From Sphingobacterium spiritivorum (lineage in GTDB: Bacteria > Bacteroidota > Bacteroidia > Sphingobacteriales > Sphingobacteriaceae): a stretch of DNA of 64,000 nucleotides. Positions within the stretch are counted from its first letter, which is position 1; every line of letters starts with the position of its first letter. This document shows positions 8,442 through 16,430 of this stretch, piece by piece. Both the position numbers and the translations under genes were made by a program. The stretch spans positions 992,001-1,056,000 of the forward strand of contig NZ_CP068083.1 of the NCBI RefSeq assembly GCF_016725325.1. Reading direction: 5' to 3'. The notes below the pieces were generated by a model. It was not told the origin of the DNA and made no database searches. It saw only the letters and a program-made list of their open reading frames with translations.

Positions 8442-9002
8442 ATGAATTATCTAATTGTAGGCTTGGGCAATATAGGACGTGAATATCAGGATACACGTCA
8501 CAATATTGGTTTTATGGTCGCAGATGAATTGGTCGCTCAGGCAGGGGGATCTTTTTCAACACTGAAGCATGCATATTATGCAGAATATAAGCAACGCGGA
8601 CATAACGTCTATGTTATCAAACCAACGACTTACATGAACCTTAGCGGTAAGGCGGTCAATTTCTGGATGCAGCAACTAAAAGTACCGATCGCTAATCTTC
8701 TGGTTATAGTGGATGATCTGGCACTTCCGTTTGGTACCATACGTCTCAAACCAAAAGGTAGCAGTGCCGGACATAACGGACTAAAATCTATAGAAGCACT
8801 CTGTGGAGGACAGGCATACCCAAGACTTCGCTTCGGAATCAGTGACAATTTTGCTAAGGGGCGTCAGGCAGATTATGTACTTGCTCCGTTTGATAATGAT
8901 GAGCAGAAAGAGTTACCTGCTCTTATAGAACGGTCCGTACAGATGGTCAACAGTTTTATCAATATTGGAATAGAACTAACGATGACCAATATGAATAAAT
9001 AA
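8442..9002 (+). CDS. pth: Peptidyl-tRNA hydrolase
   Basis: Releases tRNA from stalled peptidyl-tRNA. At 186 aa it has the usual Pth length. Catalytic His20 lies in TRHNIG, and the supporting residues are seen in PTTYMN (about 61-66), VDDLALP (90-96) and GSSAGHNG (107-114). The open frame extends back to a TTG at 8418, but that codon overlaps the probable -7 promoter box. The ATG at 8442 starts exactly at the conserved MxYLIVGLGN, so it is chosen. The gene follows rplY, ends in a bidirectional terminator and is probably transcribed alone. Confidence 0.96.
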   Translation: MNYLIVGLGNIGREYQDTRHNIGFMVADELVAQAGGSFSTLKHAYYAEYKQRGHNVYVIKPTTYMNLSGKAVNFWMQQLKVPIANLLVIVDDLALPFGTIRLKPKGSSAGHNGLKSIEALCGGQAYPRLRFGISDNFAKGRQADYVLAPFDNDEQKELPALIERSVQMVNSFINIGIELTMTNMNK

Positions 9003-9033
9003 AAAAGACCGGAAAATATTTCCGGTCTTTTTT
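9001..9033. terminator. Bidirectional terminator between pth and the M56 gene
   Basis: A perfect 15-bp inverted repeat (AAAAAAGACCGGAAA / TTTCCGGTCTTTTTT) with a 3-nt loop. A runs and T runs on both sides let it serve pth (+) and the convergent minus-strand gene. Confidence 0.9.
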
Positions 9034-9065
9034 ATTCTCTTTATCAGATACGCTTATAACTCCTT

Positions 9066-10643
9066 TTATTTTTTGACCGTATCTTCTTCTATTTGTTTCT
9101 TCTTCGTCGTAATCTTAATAACTCCATTTTCACCTCTGCTACCATGCAATACGGTTGCCGCTGCGTCTTTTAAAATTTCTATAGATTCTATGGAATTAGG
9201 ATCTATATCCTTTAAACTTTTACTTCCCTCCTGAATTTTATTGTCAATGATTACCATAGGATCTTTACCTTCTTTTAGTCCATGGATACGTAGTTGAGAT
9301 ACCCCTGCGTCTTTGCTGTTGCTATTCAAAATTCTCACACCCGTAACCTTACCGCTAACGTTCGTGTCAGTTGTATCTCTCTTAAAAGTAGTAGCCTGGT
9401 CAGTATTAACAACACTGGAAGTACCTTTCTTAAGTGTTATCATTACAACGCCGTTTTCGGCCTTTTTGCCATACAGAGATGTGGCTGAAGCATCTTTCAA
9501 CACATTAATAGCTGTTATTTCCTCAGATTGAATATTCGCAACATCTTCCTTTGTTATTTCTTTACCATTCACCACATACATAGGTTCTTTACCTGACGAA
9601 GCTGAACGAATAATGATCTTGTTGCGTGTCGTATCCCTTTTATTAATGATGACTTTCTCCTGAACAGTTTTATCCACATTGGCCTCTCCAACAACTTTTA
9701 CCACTTTTACAGTATCCTGCTTTAGTGTCGGAAGGCTAACGTCTAAAGCTGTCGCTTTGGTCACAGATACAATCTTTTCGATTCTGGCTTCTGCCTGATT
9801 CACAGTCAATGCTGCGCCTGCAAAAATAAACGCAGGTAATATGAACGCATACTTGCTCAATTGCAATTTTGAAGAGCGCTTTTTATTCATCATCATAATT
9901 CTTTGCTTAAGGGTTTTGAAATTAAATTGATTGCTGATACCTATAGCAGCTCCCTGCTTAGTAACATGCAACAAACTGTATTGATAGGCCTTACGGTCTA
10001 CACCGCTGTTCAGCACTTGCTGATCGGTAAGAAATTCCAGATTCTGACGGATTGCTTTACGCATTAACCAGACAAAAGGATTATACCAGCATAAGATTAA
10101 TGCCAGTTCGCTCAGTAAAATATCAAAACTGTGCTTTCCTTTCACATGAATCTCCTCATGATGAAATATATCAGCCAGTTCTATATCTTCATGGAGGCTT
10201 TTATTGACATAGATTTTATTCAAAAAAGAAAAAGGTACAATAGGGATCCATACATTCCGGAAGATAAATGTTCTCCACTGTGCAGGCCGGCTATACATAT
10301 GTATACGTAGAAGACTTGCTAACTGCACCAGAAAACGCACGAGCAGAATGACTGCACCAGCTACTAAAACGCCAATAATAATATCATTCAGACTCAGTTC
10401 TTTTACAGCGGGTTCCGTCATCTGCGGGAGGATCGTGATGTATTCGCCTATTACTACGATTGGATTTGAAAACCAACTCTGGATATCCAAAAAAGGATAA
10501 GTAAAAGAAAAGATAATACCTGTCAGAAAGTAAATCCTGTTCAAGGCATAAAAAGTCAGATTTTTCAACAATCCGATGTAACTTACATACACAATGATCA
10601 ACAAGAGATTGATCTGTATACTATAATAAAGTAGGTTTTCCAT
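9066..10643 (-). CDS. BlaR1/MecR1-like M56 metalloprotease with two TonB-plug-like modules
   Basis: A membrane zinc protease (525 aa) of the BlaR1 type. N-terminal helices lie at about 8-28, 36-54 and 87-112. The zinc motif HEEIH is at 162-166, with a probable third ligand Glu203 in NLEFLTD, and another helix lies at about 265-281. Instead of a penicillin-binding sensor, the exported C-terminus carries two modules (about 354-406 and 446-515) resembling the plug of TonB-dependent receptors. Each ends in a pattern like LKDA-AT-LYG-GENGV-IT-KK. It is encoded 5 nt after a BlaI-type repressor, so it is presumably the protease that relieves that repressor. The inducing signal is unknown. Confidence 0.85.
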   Translation of the reverse strand: MENLLYYSIQINLLLIIVYVSYIGLLKNLTFYALNRIYFLTGIIFSFTYPFLDIQSWFSNPIVVIGEYITILPQMTEPAVKELSLNDIIIGVLVAGAVILLVRFLVQLASLLRIHMYSRPAQWRTFIFRNVWIPIVPFSFLNKIYVNKSLHEDIELADIFHHEEIHVKGKHSFDILLSELALILCWYNPFVWLMRKAIRQNLEFLTDQQVLNSGVDRKAYQYSLLHVTKQGAAIGISNQFNFKTLKQRIMMMNKKRSSKLQLSKYAFILPAFIFAGAALTVNQAEARIEKIVSVTKATALDVSLPTLKQDTVKVVKVVGEANVDKTVQEKVIINKRDTTRNKIIIRSASSGKEPMYVVNGKEITKEDVANIQSEEITAINVLKDASATSLYGKKAENGVVMITLKKGTSSVVNTDQATTFKRDTTDTNVSGKVTGVRILNSNSKDAGVSQLRIHGLKEGKDPMVIIDNKIQEGSKSLKDIDPNSIESIEILKDAAATVLHGSRGENGVIKITTKKKQIEEDTVKK

Positions 10644-10648
10644 AGCTA

Positions 10649-11011
10649 CTAGCTTTTATTGTTCTTGATCATATCCATAATCTCTTCCAGCTCGGAAGCA
10701 GATAACTTATCTTCTTTTACAAAGAAACTAACCATCTCTTTGTAGGAGTTTTTAAAATAATCACCCACAAAGCCACTCATGAATCGCTTCTTATATTCTT
10801 CTTCCGTGATCAGAGGTTCATAACGTTTTGCATTAGCATATTTTACAGCCTTTACATAACTTTTTCGCTCCAGGTTTTTGACCGTGGATGCCAGTGTGGT
10901 ATATGGGACTGAAGAGCCTTTGATATTGTCCAGTATTTCTTTAATGAATCCCCCGTTCAATTGCCAAATGGATAACATTGCTTCCTCTTCCTGAATCGTT
11001 AACTTTTCCAT
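10649..11011 (-). CDS. BlaI/MecI/CopY-family transcriptional repressor
   Basis: A winged-helix repressor of 120 aa, typical for BlaI/MecI. The HTH region is at about residues 8-70 (EEAMLSIW, then a Thr/Ser-rich recognition helix VPYTTLASTVKNLERK). A helical C-terminal dimerisation region follows and would contain the site cut by the M56 partner. The frame is open to 11041, but the ATG at 11011 begins the conserved MEKLTIQEEEAML. The stop is 5 nt from the M56 gene, the classic repressor-protease operon. A palindrome at 11045-11059 is the likely operator and allows autoregulation. Confidence 0.9.
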   Translation of the reverse strand: MEKLTIQEEEAMLSIWQLNGGFIKEILDNIKGSSVPYTTLASTVKNLERKSYVKAVKYANAKRYEPLITEEEYKKRFMSGFVGDYFKNSYKEMVSFFVKEDKLSASELEEIMDMIKNNKS

Positions 11012-11044
11012 ATTTGTGATTTTATATTTAACACAACACAATAT

Positions 11045-11059
11045 TACGAAATATTCGTA
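11045..11059. promoter_or_regulatory. Probable BlaI-type operator
   Basis: A perfect palindrome TACGAA-ATA-TTCGTA, 33 nt upstream of the BlaI start. A -7-like box on the minus strand (TAATATTG, 11039-11046) overlaps its edge, so a bound repressor would block transcription. Binding is inferred. Confidence 0.55.
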
Positions 11060-11144
11060 GACTAACGATAATTTTAGAAATATTTTTTGAATGCGTATGA
11101 AAATCAGCCCTATATAGTACCAAAGCCTGATTTTTACAGATGTA

Positions 11145-11160
11145 TTATTGTAACAATATT
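11145..11160. repeat. 16-nt direct repeat with palindromic core, copy 1
   Basis: The sequence TTATTGTAACAATATT contains the dyad ATTGT-A-ACAAT. An identical copy lies 58 nt downstream in the same divergent intergenic region. It is a possible operator of the LysR gene or of the BlaI operon. Confidence 0.55.
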
Positions 11161-11202
11161 CGAGATTTGTTCCACATACTCTACTAAGTCTATTTATTAT
11201 CT

Positions 11203-11218
11203 TTATTGTAACAATATT
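11203..11218. repeat. 16-nt direct repeat with palindromic core, copy 2
   Basis: An exact copy of the 11145-11160 element, 95 nt before the LysR start codon. Two identical dyads in one intergenic region suggest a protein-binding site pair. Confidence 0.55.
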
Positions 11219-11312
11219 ATCGGTTGATTTAAGTTTAACTGATTTTTGATAGCTTTACGTTCATTTAGGGCTTAGCACTATTCATTTACACAGCTAAGTT
11301 CACTCTGCAAAT

Positions 11313-12218
11313 ATGGAATTTGATTATAGACTTAAGGTATTTTACGTGGCTGCCAATACGTTGAATTTTACAAAAGCAGCAACGGAATTGTTCATTTCAC
11401 AACCTGCTGTAAGTAAAAATATTCAGGAAATAGAGAATGCTGTAGGAACACCGCTTTTTGAACGGTTGGGGAACCGACTGATGCTGACCAAAGCAGGCTC
11501 TATACTCTATCATCACACTCAGCTTATATTTGAACAGTACAATCAGGCTTCATATGAAATCAACAAAATAATCGGAAAAGAAAACGGCAGCTTGTTTATT
11601 GGTATCAGTACTACTATTTCACAATATGTCATTCCCAAAATACTGGCACAATTCGTTGCATCTTGCCCGGAGAATGATATCAAGGTATATGAATATAATT
11701 CCAAAAGAGTTGAAGAACTCTTACTACGAAAAGAAATACATCTCGGGATAACGGAAGGACTTACAGACAACCGCTCCCTAAAGTTCACGCCTTTTCTTAA
11801 AGACGAAATCGTACTGGTTACTAACGCTGAAAACCATTTATTCAACAAAGAAGAATGCAGCCTTAATGATCTTTATGAAATACCTTTAGTGATTCGCGAG
11901 ACCGGCTCGGGCACCAGAGATATTATAGAAGAAAGGTTGCGCCAGAAAGGTATTGCAACTCATAAATTAAAGGTCGAGATTACGCTGTCATCTACAGAAA
12001 GTATCAAGGAATACCTTAAATACAGTAAGGCGGCTGCTTTTGTCTCTGTTCATGCCATCAGCAATGAACTAAATACGAATCAGCTCCGGATTATAGAATT
12101 GACAGATTTGAATATAGAACGTTATTTCTATATTACGCATTTGCATGGGGGATTGACAGGGCTTCCGGAAGCATTTTTAAAATACATTCAAAAGCACAAA
12201 AACCATATTTACTCATAA
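11313..12218 (+). CDS. LysR-family transcriptional regulator (CysL/CysB-like)
   Basis: A 301-aa regulator with the LysR winged helix-turn-helix at residues 1-62 (NFTKAATELFISQPAVSKNIQEIE) and a periplasmic-binding-protein-like effector domain from about 90 to 295. The nearest subtype by eye is the CysL/CbbR-like group, whose members control sulfur or carbon assimilation. It is encoded directly upstream of, and in the same direction as, the TsdA-like cytochrome cluster, with only 79 nt between. That gap holds an A+T-rich dyad and a -7 box. It is therefore a likely activator of that cluster (inference). The effector is unknown. Confidence 0.88.
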   Translation: MEFDYRLKVFYVAANTLNFTKAATELFISQPAVSKNIQEIENAVGTPLFERLGNRLMLTKAGSILYHHTQLIFEQYNQASYEINKIIGKENGSLFIGISTTISQYVIPKILAQFVASCPENDIKVYEYNSKRVEELLLRKEIHLGITEGLTDNRSLKFTPFLKDEIVLVTNAENHLFNKEECSLNDLYEIPLVIRETGSGTRDIIEERLRQKGIATHKLKVEITLSSTESIKEYLKYSKAAAFVSVHAISNELNTNQLRIIELTDLNIERYFYITHLHGGLTGLPEAFLKYIQKHKNHIYS

Positions 12219-12225
12219 CATTTCA

Positions 12226-12280
12226 TTATACCATATAATAACATGATATTATAACTCCATTACTTGTTCCGGTAGATTTG
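12226..12280 (+). promoter_or_regulatory. Promoter and possible LysR-binding dyads of the cytochrome cluster
   Basis: A -7 box TAGATTTG (12273-12280) lacks a -33 TTTG, as expected for an activator-dependent promoter. Just upstream lie the dyads TTATA-CCA-TATAA (12226-12238) and ATAATA-ACATGA-TATTAT (12235-12252). Activation by the upstream LysR protein is inferred. Confidence 0.5.
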
Positions 12281-12297
12281 TACAAAATCTAATAATT

Positions 12298-13275
12298 ATG
12301 GAGGAAGAATTAAGAAAATCAGGAAGAATAATCCGCTATGTGATCGCTTTAAGTATAATACTGGTCTGCTTCATTGTAGTCAGTCTTTATTTCACTATTC
12401 ATCCTCCCCTATCTCAGGCAATGGCTTCAGAGCAATCGGACAGTATGCTGACACATGTTGATCAGTATAAAGGAATCTCCTTTGCAGATAATACCGAAGG
12501 TAAGCTGGCTGCAGAAGGTGAAAAGCTGATTAAGGAAACCTACAATTACTTCTATAAGGATGGACAAAAGATCGGTAATCGTCTGGCTTGTACCAATTGC
12601 CATCTGAATGGAGGAACGAAAGCATTTGCAGCTCCTTATATTGGATTGAGCGGTGTATTTCCCATTTACATCGGCAGGGAAGATAAGATTGAATCGCTGG
12701 AAGAACGCATCAACGGATGCTTTGAACGCAGTATGAATGGACAAGCTATCGATGTAAACAGTACAGAAATGCGCGCTATTGTGACTTATATCAAACAAAT
12801 AAGCACTAAAGCACCCATAGGCAAGCGAATTGCAGGACAAGGCTTTGTAAAGATCGTCATACCTGAACGCGCGGCTAACCCAAAGACGGGATCTGTCATA
12901 TTTCAGAAACAGTGTCAAAGTTGTCACGGAAATACGGGACAAGGCATCAAATTAGCAAATAATAAAGGATATCAATATCCCCCATTATGGGGAGACGATT
13001 CATACAATGATGGGGCCGGCATGGCCAGATTGCTGACAGCAACTAAATTTATCAAAGCCAATATGCCCCTCGGAGCAACTTATGAAGCTCCGGTATTATC
13101 TGATGAAGAAGCGTATGATGTAGCCGCCTATATCAACTCCTTTCCCAGACCCGTGAAAGCAAATAAAGAAAAAGATTATCCTAATCTGGAAAAGAAGCCG
13201 AAGGATTCGCCTTATCCTCCGTTCAATGATCAAATAAGTCAATTACAACATAAATATGGACCTTATAACTTTTAA
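12298..13275 (+). CDS. Dihaem cytochrome c, TsdA-like (thiosulfate dehydrogenase family)
   Basis: A 325-aa periplasmic cytochrome anchored by an N-terminal helix (about 11-34). Two class I haem sites are seen: CTNCH at 98-102 and CQSCH at 206-210. The first domain has the TsdA pattern CHLNGGT, later ERINGCFERSMNG. Cys141 sits 39 residues after His102, where TsdA enzymes have the unusual axial Cys ligand of the active-site haem. Met256 in ANMPLG is a candidate ligand of haem 2. TsdA enzymes interconvert thiosulfate and tetrathionate. The preferred direction here cannot be read. It is followed at once by an exported DsrE protein and a binding protein, which supports a sulfur role. Confidence 0.8.
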   Translation: MEEELRKSGRIIRYVIALSIILVCFIVVSLYFTIHPPLSQAMASEQSDSMLTHVDQYKGISFADNTEGKLAAEGEKLIKETYNYFYKDGQKIGNRLACTNCHLNGGTKAFAAPYIGLSGVFPIYIGREDKIESLEERINGCFERSMNGQAIDVNSTEMRAIVTYIKQISTKAPIGKRIAGQGFVKIVIPERAANPKTGSVIFQKQCQSCHGNTGQGIKLANNKGYQYPPLWGDDSYNDGAGMARLLTATKFIKANMPLGATYEAPVLSDEEAYDVAAYINSFPRPVKANKEKDYPNLEKKPKDSPYPPFNDQISQLQHKYGPYNF

Positions 13276-13276
13276 A

Positions 13277-13747
13277 ATGATGAACAAAAAACTGATGTTG
13301 ATAGTACTTATACTGATAAGTATAACTACTGTGTATGCACAAAGCAAAGATCCTTTACTACAAAACAAAGAATTTACCGGCGCTGAAGCGAAACTTAAAA
13401 GCTATAAAGCCATCTATCAACTGGACACCAATGACCCGAAAATTATTGAGAAAGCTATCCGAAACATCAATAATGCTCTGGATGACCCGCGTTTGCAAGG
13501 TAAACTACAGATTGAGCTCATCACTTTTTCGGGAGGAACAGAAGCCTACCTGAAAAGCTCATCAAAATTTGAAGAGCCGTTAAAAAAACTGATCCAACGA
13601 GGTGTTATTGTGGCGCAGTGTCTCAATTCCTTAAAAGAGCGGAACCTCAGCAAAGATCAGCTGTTTGATTTCGTTGCCTATGTTCCTAGCGGAAACGGAG
13701 AACTTATTATTCGTTCCCTGCAAGGCTGGACTATTATTAAACCTTAA
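13277..13747 (+). CDS. Exported DsrE-family protein
   Basis: A 156-aa protein with a Sec signal peptide (LMLIVLILISITTVYAQ), followed by a DsrE/DsrF-like alpha/beta domain. Family patterns are the SxKAIYQLDTND start, the hydrophobic LITFSGG strand and a single conserved-position Cys in VAQCLNSL. DsrE-like proteins bind or carry sulfur (DsrE, TusD) but secreted members are poorly characterised. The ATG at 13277 follows the cytochrome stop by one base; the ATG at 13280 is an alternative. Tight coupling to the TsdA-like gene suggests both act on the same periplasmic sulfur compound (inference). Confidence 0.75.
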   Translation: MMNKKLMLIVLILISITTVYAQSKDPLLQNKEFTGAEAKLKSYKAIYQLDTNDPKIIEKAIRNINNALDDPRLQGKLQIELITFSGGTEAYLKSSSKFEEPLKKLIQRGVIVAQCLNSLKERNLSKDQLFDFVAYVPSGNGELIIRSLQGWTIIKP

Positions 13748-13751
13748 TCTT

Positions 13752-14666
13752 ATGTTTATGTACAAATTAGTTATCTATATATTAGTATGTTTGAGTATCA
13801 TCTCTAATGCTCAGGCGCAGGATCACCGGTTTGATCCTCCGTGGAATACGCCACCAGAATCAGCCGTTAATTTTACTATTCCGGGAATAGATAATATTCC
13901 TGACCTGTACGGTGAGATAGAGAATCCGCAATTGGTTATTTTCTTTGCCGGCAATCAATTTATGGTCATTGATGACCTGATCAAAGGATTCAAAAAGGAG
14001 CATCCGCAATATGAACGTATTTTTGTAGAAACCTTACCTCCCGGAATTCTCGCCAAACAAATACAAGGCGGTTCGCTGACTATAGGTAATCTTAAACTCA
14101 CCCATACAGCAGATATCTATACTGCGGGGCAAAGACGCATTACAGAAATGGCCGATTATTTTGACCAAACCATTGAATATGCCCGCAATAAACTAATCCT
14201 GATGGTTCCTAAAGACAATCCCAAGAATATCCGGTCGTTAGAAGATCTGCAACGCAGAGATGTACGTGTAAGCATGCCTAATCCGGCATGGGAAGGTGTA
14301 GGTGAACAAATCAAGACGGCTTATAGAAAAGCAGGTGGTGATCAACTTGTCTCTGCAGTAATGGATATAAAAACCAAAGACGAAAGTACTTACCTGACAC
14401 GGATTCACCACCGGGAAAGTCCTTTACGTATATTGGAAGGGAAAGCAGATGTCGCTCCGGTATGGTATTCAGAAGTGGTATTTCAGAAACTTATCAACCA
14501 TCCTGTAGACGGTGTCGAAATACCTGCAGAGCATAATATTACCGCTAAATATATGGCAGGAAAGCTGAAAAAAGCAAAGAATCCGGAAGCCGCAGCAGCA
14601 TTTATGAAATACCTGCAGTCTCCGGTAGCTAAAGCTATTTACAAGAAATACGGATTTGAAGTATAA
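13752..14666 (+). CDS. ModA-like extracellular substrate-binding protein (orphan)
   Basis: A 304-aa exported protein with a signal peptide ending near SNAQAQ. A type II periplasmic-binding fold of the ModA/SBP_bac_11 group follows: the FFAGNQFMVID start, the KLILMVPKDNPKNI hinge strand, VSMPNPAWEGVG, and a C-terminal helix ending in KKYGFEV. ModA-type proteins bind oxyanions such as molybdate or sulfate. No ABC permease or ATPase lies nearby, so it may work as a sensor or oxyanion carrier for the cytochrome/DsrE pair rather than in transport (inference). It starts 4 nt after the DsrE gene; the ATG at 13758 is also possible. A perfect terminator follows. Confidence 0.75.
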   Translation: MFMYKLVIYILVCLSIISNAQAQDHRFDPPWNTPPESAVNFTIPGIDNIPDLYGEIENPQLVIFFAGNQFMVIDDLIKGFKKEHPQYERIFVETLPPGILAKQIQGGSLTIGNLKLTHTADIYTAGQRRITEMADYFDQTIEYARNKLILMVPKDNPKNIRSLEDLQRRDVRVSMPNPAWEGVGEQIKTAYRKAGGDQLVSAVMDIKTKDESTYLTRIHHRESPLRILEGKADVAPVWYSEVVFQKLINHPVDGVEIPAEHNITAKYMAGKLKKAKNPEAAAAFMKYLQSPVAKAIYKKYGFEV

Positions 14667-14683
14667 TGGCTCCGATTAACAAT

Positions 14684-14721
14684 AAAATACCCTGTTAATT
14701 TTAAAATTAACAGGGTATTTT
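14684..14721. terminator. Terminator closing the cytochrome cluster
   Basis: A perfect 19-bp palindrome (AAAATACCCTGTTAATTTT and its complement) with T-rich flanks on both strands. It lies 18 nt past the binding-protein stop. Confidence 0.85.
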
Positions 14722-14816
14722 ACCACTTTCTCCACTCATCCTTCTATAGCTACAAAATTCTGATATCTTTTAGTTATTGATTTTTGGATGCTTCTCAGCT
14801 CTTGCCCTAATGCAGC

Positions 14817-15173
14817 TTAATCTTTAAAAAAGGATGTTTTAAGATCCTGACTACCACCAAAATTTTCATACTGTCTGATATGCGTATTTATTTCTCCAAA
14901 TTCTTTTATTCCGCAATTGAATGACATGCTCTTGTTATTGCTGAACGTAAAAACCAATATTTCATCTTTATAATCAAATCGTATATTTTTAATGCTTTCC
15001 ATTCCTTTATAAAAGATGTTCTTACCTGAAATATTAAAATTGATCTTTTCTAAAATGAAATCAACAGATCCACATTCCTGATTATTATTTTCTACATAGC
15101 ATCTAAGATGCACCTCTTCTAAGACTGCACATGAAGTTATGCTGACAGTATGGGCAAAGAAAGAATTAACCAT
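14817..15173 (-). CDS. Hypothetical protein of the immunity-like island (1)
   Basis: A 118-aa soluble protein, family not recognised. It is beta-rich by eye, with alternating hydrophobic residues and four Cys in the first half. The N-terminus is hydrophobic but is not a clear signal peptide. It is the last gene of a run of eight small minus-strand genes with similar A+T-rich composition; the next gene upstream ends 13 nt away. Position suggests an immunity or accessory protein, but nothing in the sequence proves it. Confidence 0.5.
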   Translation of the reverse strand: MVNSFFAHTVSITSCAVLEEVHLRCYVENNNQECGSVDFILEKINFNISGKNIFYKGMESIKNIRFDYKDEILVFTFSNNKSMSFNCGIKEFGEINTHIRQYENFGGSQDLKTSFFKD

Positions 15174-15185
15174 TATATTTCAGTA

Positions 15186-15554
15186 TTAGTAAACACCTGT
15201 TGACTCCCCATATTTTTCTACACAGACTTCATCTGCTATTCCATAAAGAATCTGATCGGTAAAATCGTTGACGCTATTTGGGATTTCACCGGGATTGTTC
15301 AGGATATGAAAATAGAACGCTTTTCCATTACTCACAATCCAGTTTGCTATATCTTCAATTCCATCTTCAGATTCTTCCATATAATCTGTAAAAGGAGCTT
15401 CCTGTAATTCTACTGAAGCATCTACAAATTCTTCCTGAAATCTAATAAGTTCATCTTTAGAAAAATTGTCCAAAAGCTCTCTCAGCGTATCTCTGTTTAA
15501 ATTCGCATTGTTAATTACAGACCAAAACCATTCTGATATTTCTATGTCTTTCAT
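15186..15554 (-). CDS. DUF4240 domain protein
   Basis: A 122-aa soluble acidic protein. The pattern FWSVINNA, then FSKDELIRFQEEF, a central DGIEDIANWIVSNGKAFYF and a C-terminal Tyr-rich helix match DUF4240. This domain is widespread in bacteria and often lies among immunity genes of polymorphic toxins; its biochemical role is unknown. It sits inside a same-strand run that includes a SUFU protein. The ATG at 15554 fits the domain start. Confidence 0.65.
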   Translation of the reverse strand: MKDIEISEWFWSVINNANLNRDTLRELLDNFSKDELIRFQEEFVDASVELQEAPFTDYMEESEDGIEDIANWIVSNGKAFYFHILNNPGEIPNSVNDFTDQILYGIADEVCVEKYGESTGVY

Positions 15555-15627
15555 TTTATATGACTTTTCTTCGTGATGTGCTATAGTATTCCTGAAATGA
15601 CTTTATGGAGATTAATCCTATAACCTG

Positions 15628-15978
15628 TCAGGCTTTTACCTGCAACAACTCACCGAATATATGCTTTAAATAATTCATAAAATTTTCAGGTAGCAGGACA
15701 TGCTCAATATCTACAGTTATTTCACTCTCTTCTATATGTAATATCATGGCCGTATTGCTGATCGAAACATGTGTACAACTATTGATGCACTGGTCTCCAT
15801 TACATTCAATAAAAATGTCTCCTGATTCTTCCATATTATATGACTTCTGAAATAGAATATACTTCTCATAGTCAAACTCATCTTCAGAGAGACCAACCAT
15901 AAAATATTCCTCATCTTCCTCTTTGGAAGCATAGGCAAATTTCGCCTTAAATGTTACTTTATACATATCGCGGAACAA
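15628..15978 (-). CDS. Imm10-like immunity protein (tentative)
   Basis: A 116-aa acidic protein. The order FKAKFAYASKEED, DEFDYEKYILFQKS, then IECNGDQ and paired beta strands resembles the immunity-10 family, whose members carry a similar 'YxxLQR...IExNDQ' layout. This match is from memory of the family and is only moderate. It is a member of the eight-gene minus-strand island. The start could be 15978 or the Met at 15966. Confidence 0.5.
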   Translation of the reverse strand: MFRDMYKVTFKAKFAYASKEEDEEYFMVGLSEDEFDYEKYILFQKSYNMEESGDIFIECNGDQCINSCTHVSISNTAMILHIEESEITVDIEHVLLPENFMNYLKHIFGELLQVKA

Positions 15979-16092
15979 TACAATCCTTACTTATATGGTT
16001 TCAATATTTTTTAATCTTTCCCTAATCTGTAGCCGGATTCCTTTAACTCTTAATTGATTAAGACAGCATAGTTCATTATATCCTCCTAATCA

Positions 16093-16422
16093 CTATTTTC
16101 CGACCAATGCATTTACTGCACTTTTCAATTTATCTGCTTCTTTGATGCTGAAGTTTACAACAAATTTCAGATCCGGAACGTTATTTTGAATTATTGGATT
16201 TTCTATCGTAAAGTGAATAGAACTTCCTGTAAATTCATACTTAAACTCGGTTTTCAGTGCGCTTACATAATTTGTCTGATCATTTATCTCTATTCCGATC
16301 TCATCTTCATACGCTAAGGAACTAAGGGAAAGATAATTTCCGGCATTAACGAATGTAATGCTGACCAGTTCATCCCAGTTATCTTCCAGACTGTAAGCGA
16401 TCTGCTGACTTTCAAATATCAT
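16093..16422 (-). CDS. Hypothetical protein of the immunity-like island (2)
   Basis: A 109-aa soluble protein, family not recognised. It is mostly beta by eye (IHFTIENP, LKFVVNFSI) with one short C-terminal helix. The frame opens at 16428, and the Met at 16422 (MIFESQ) is equally good. It lies 8 nt or less from the upstream gene, so the two are probably cotranscribed. Small size, soluble acidic character and position are compatible with an immunity protein; no direct evidence. Confidence 0.5.
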   Translation of the reverse strand: MIFESQQIAYSLEDNWDELVSITFVNAGNYLSLSSLAYEDEIGIEINDQTNYVSALKTEFKYEFTGSSIHFTIENPIIQNNVPDLKFVVNFSIKEADKLKSAVNALVGK

Positions 16423-16430
16423 ACACATTT

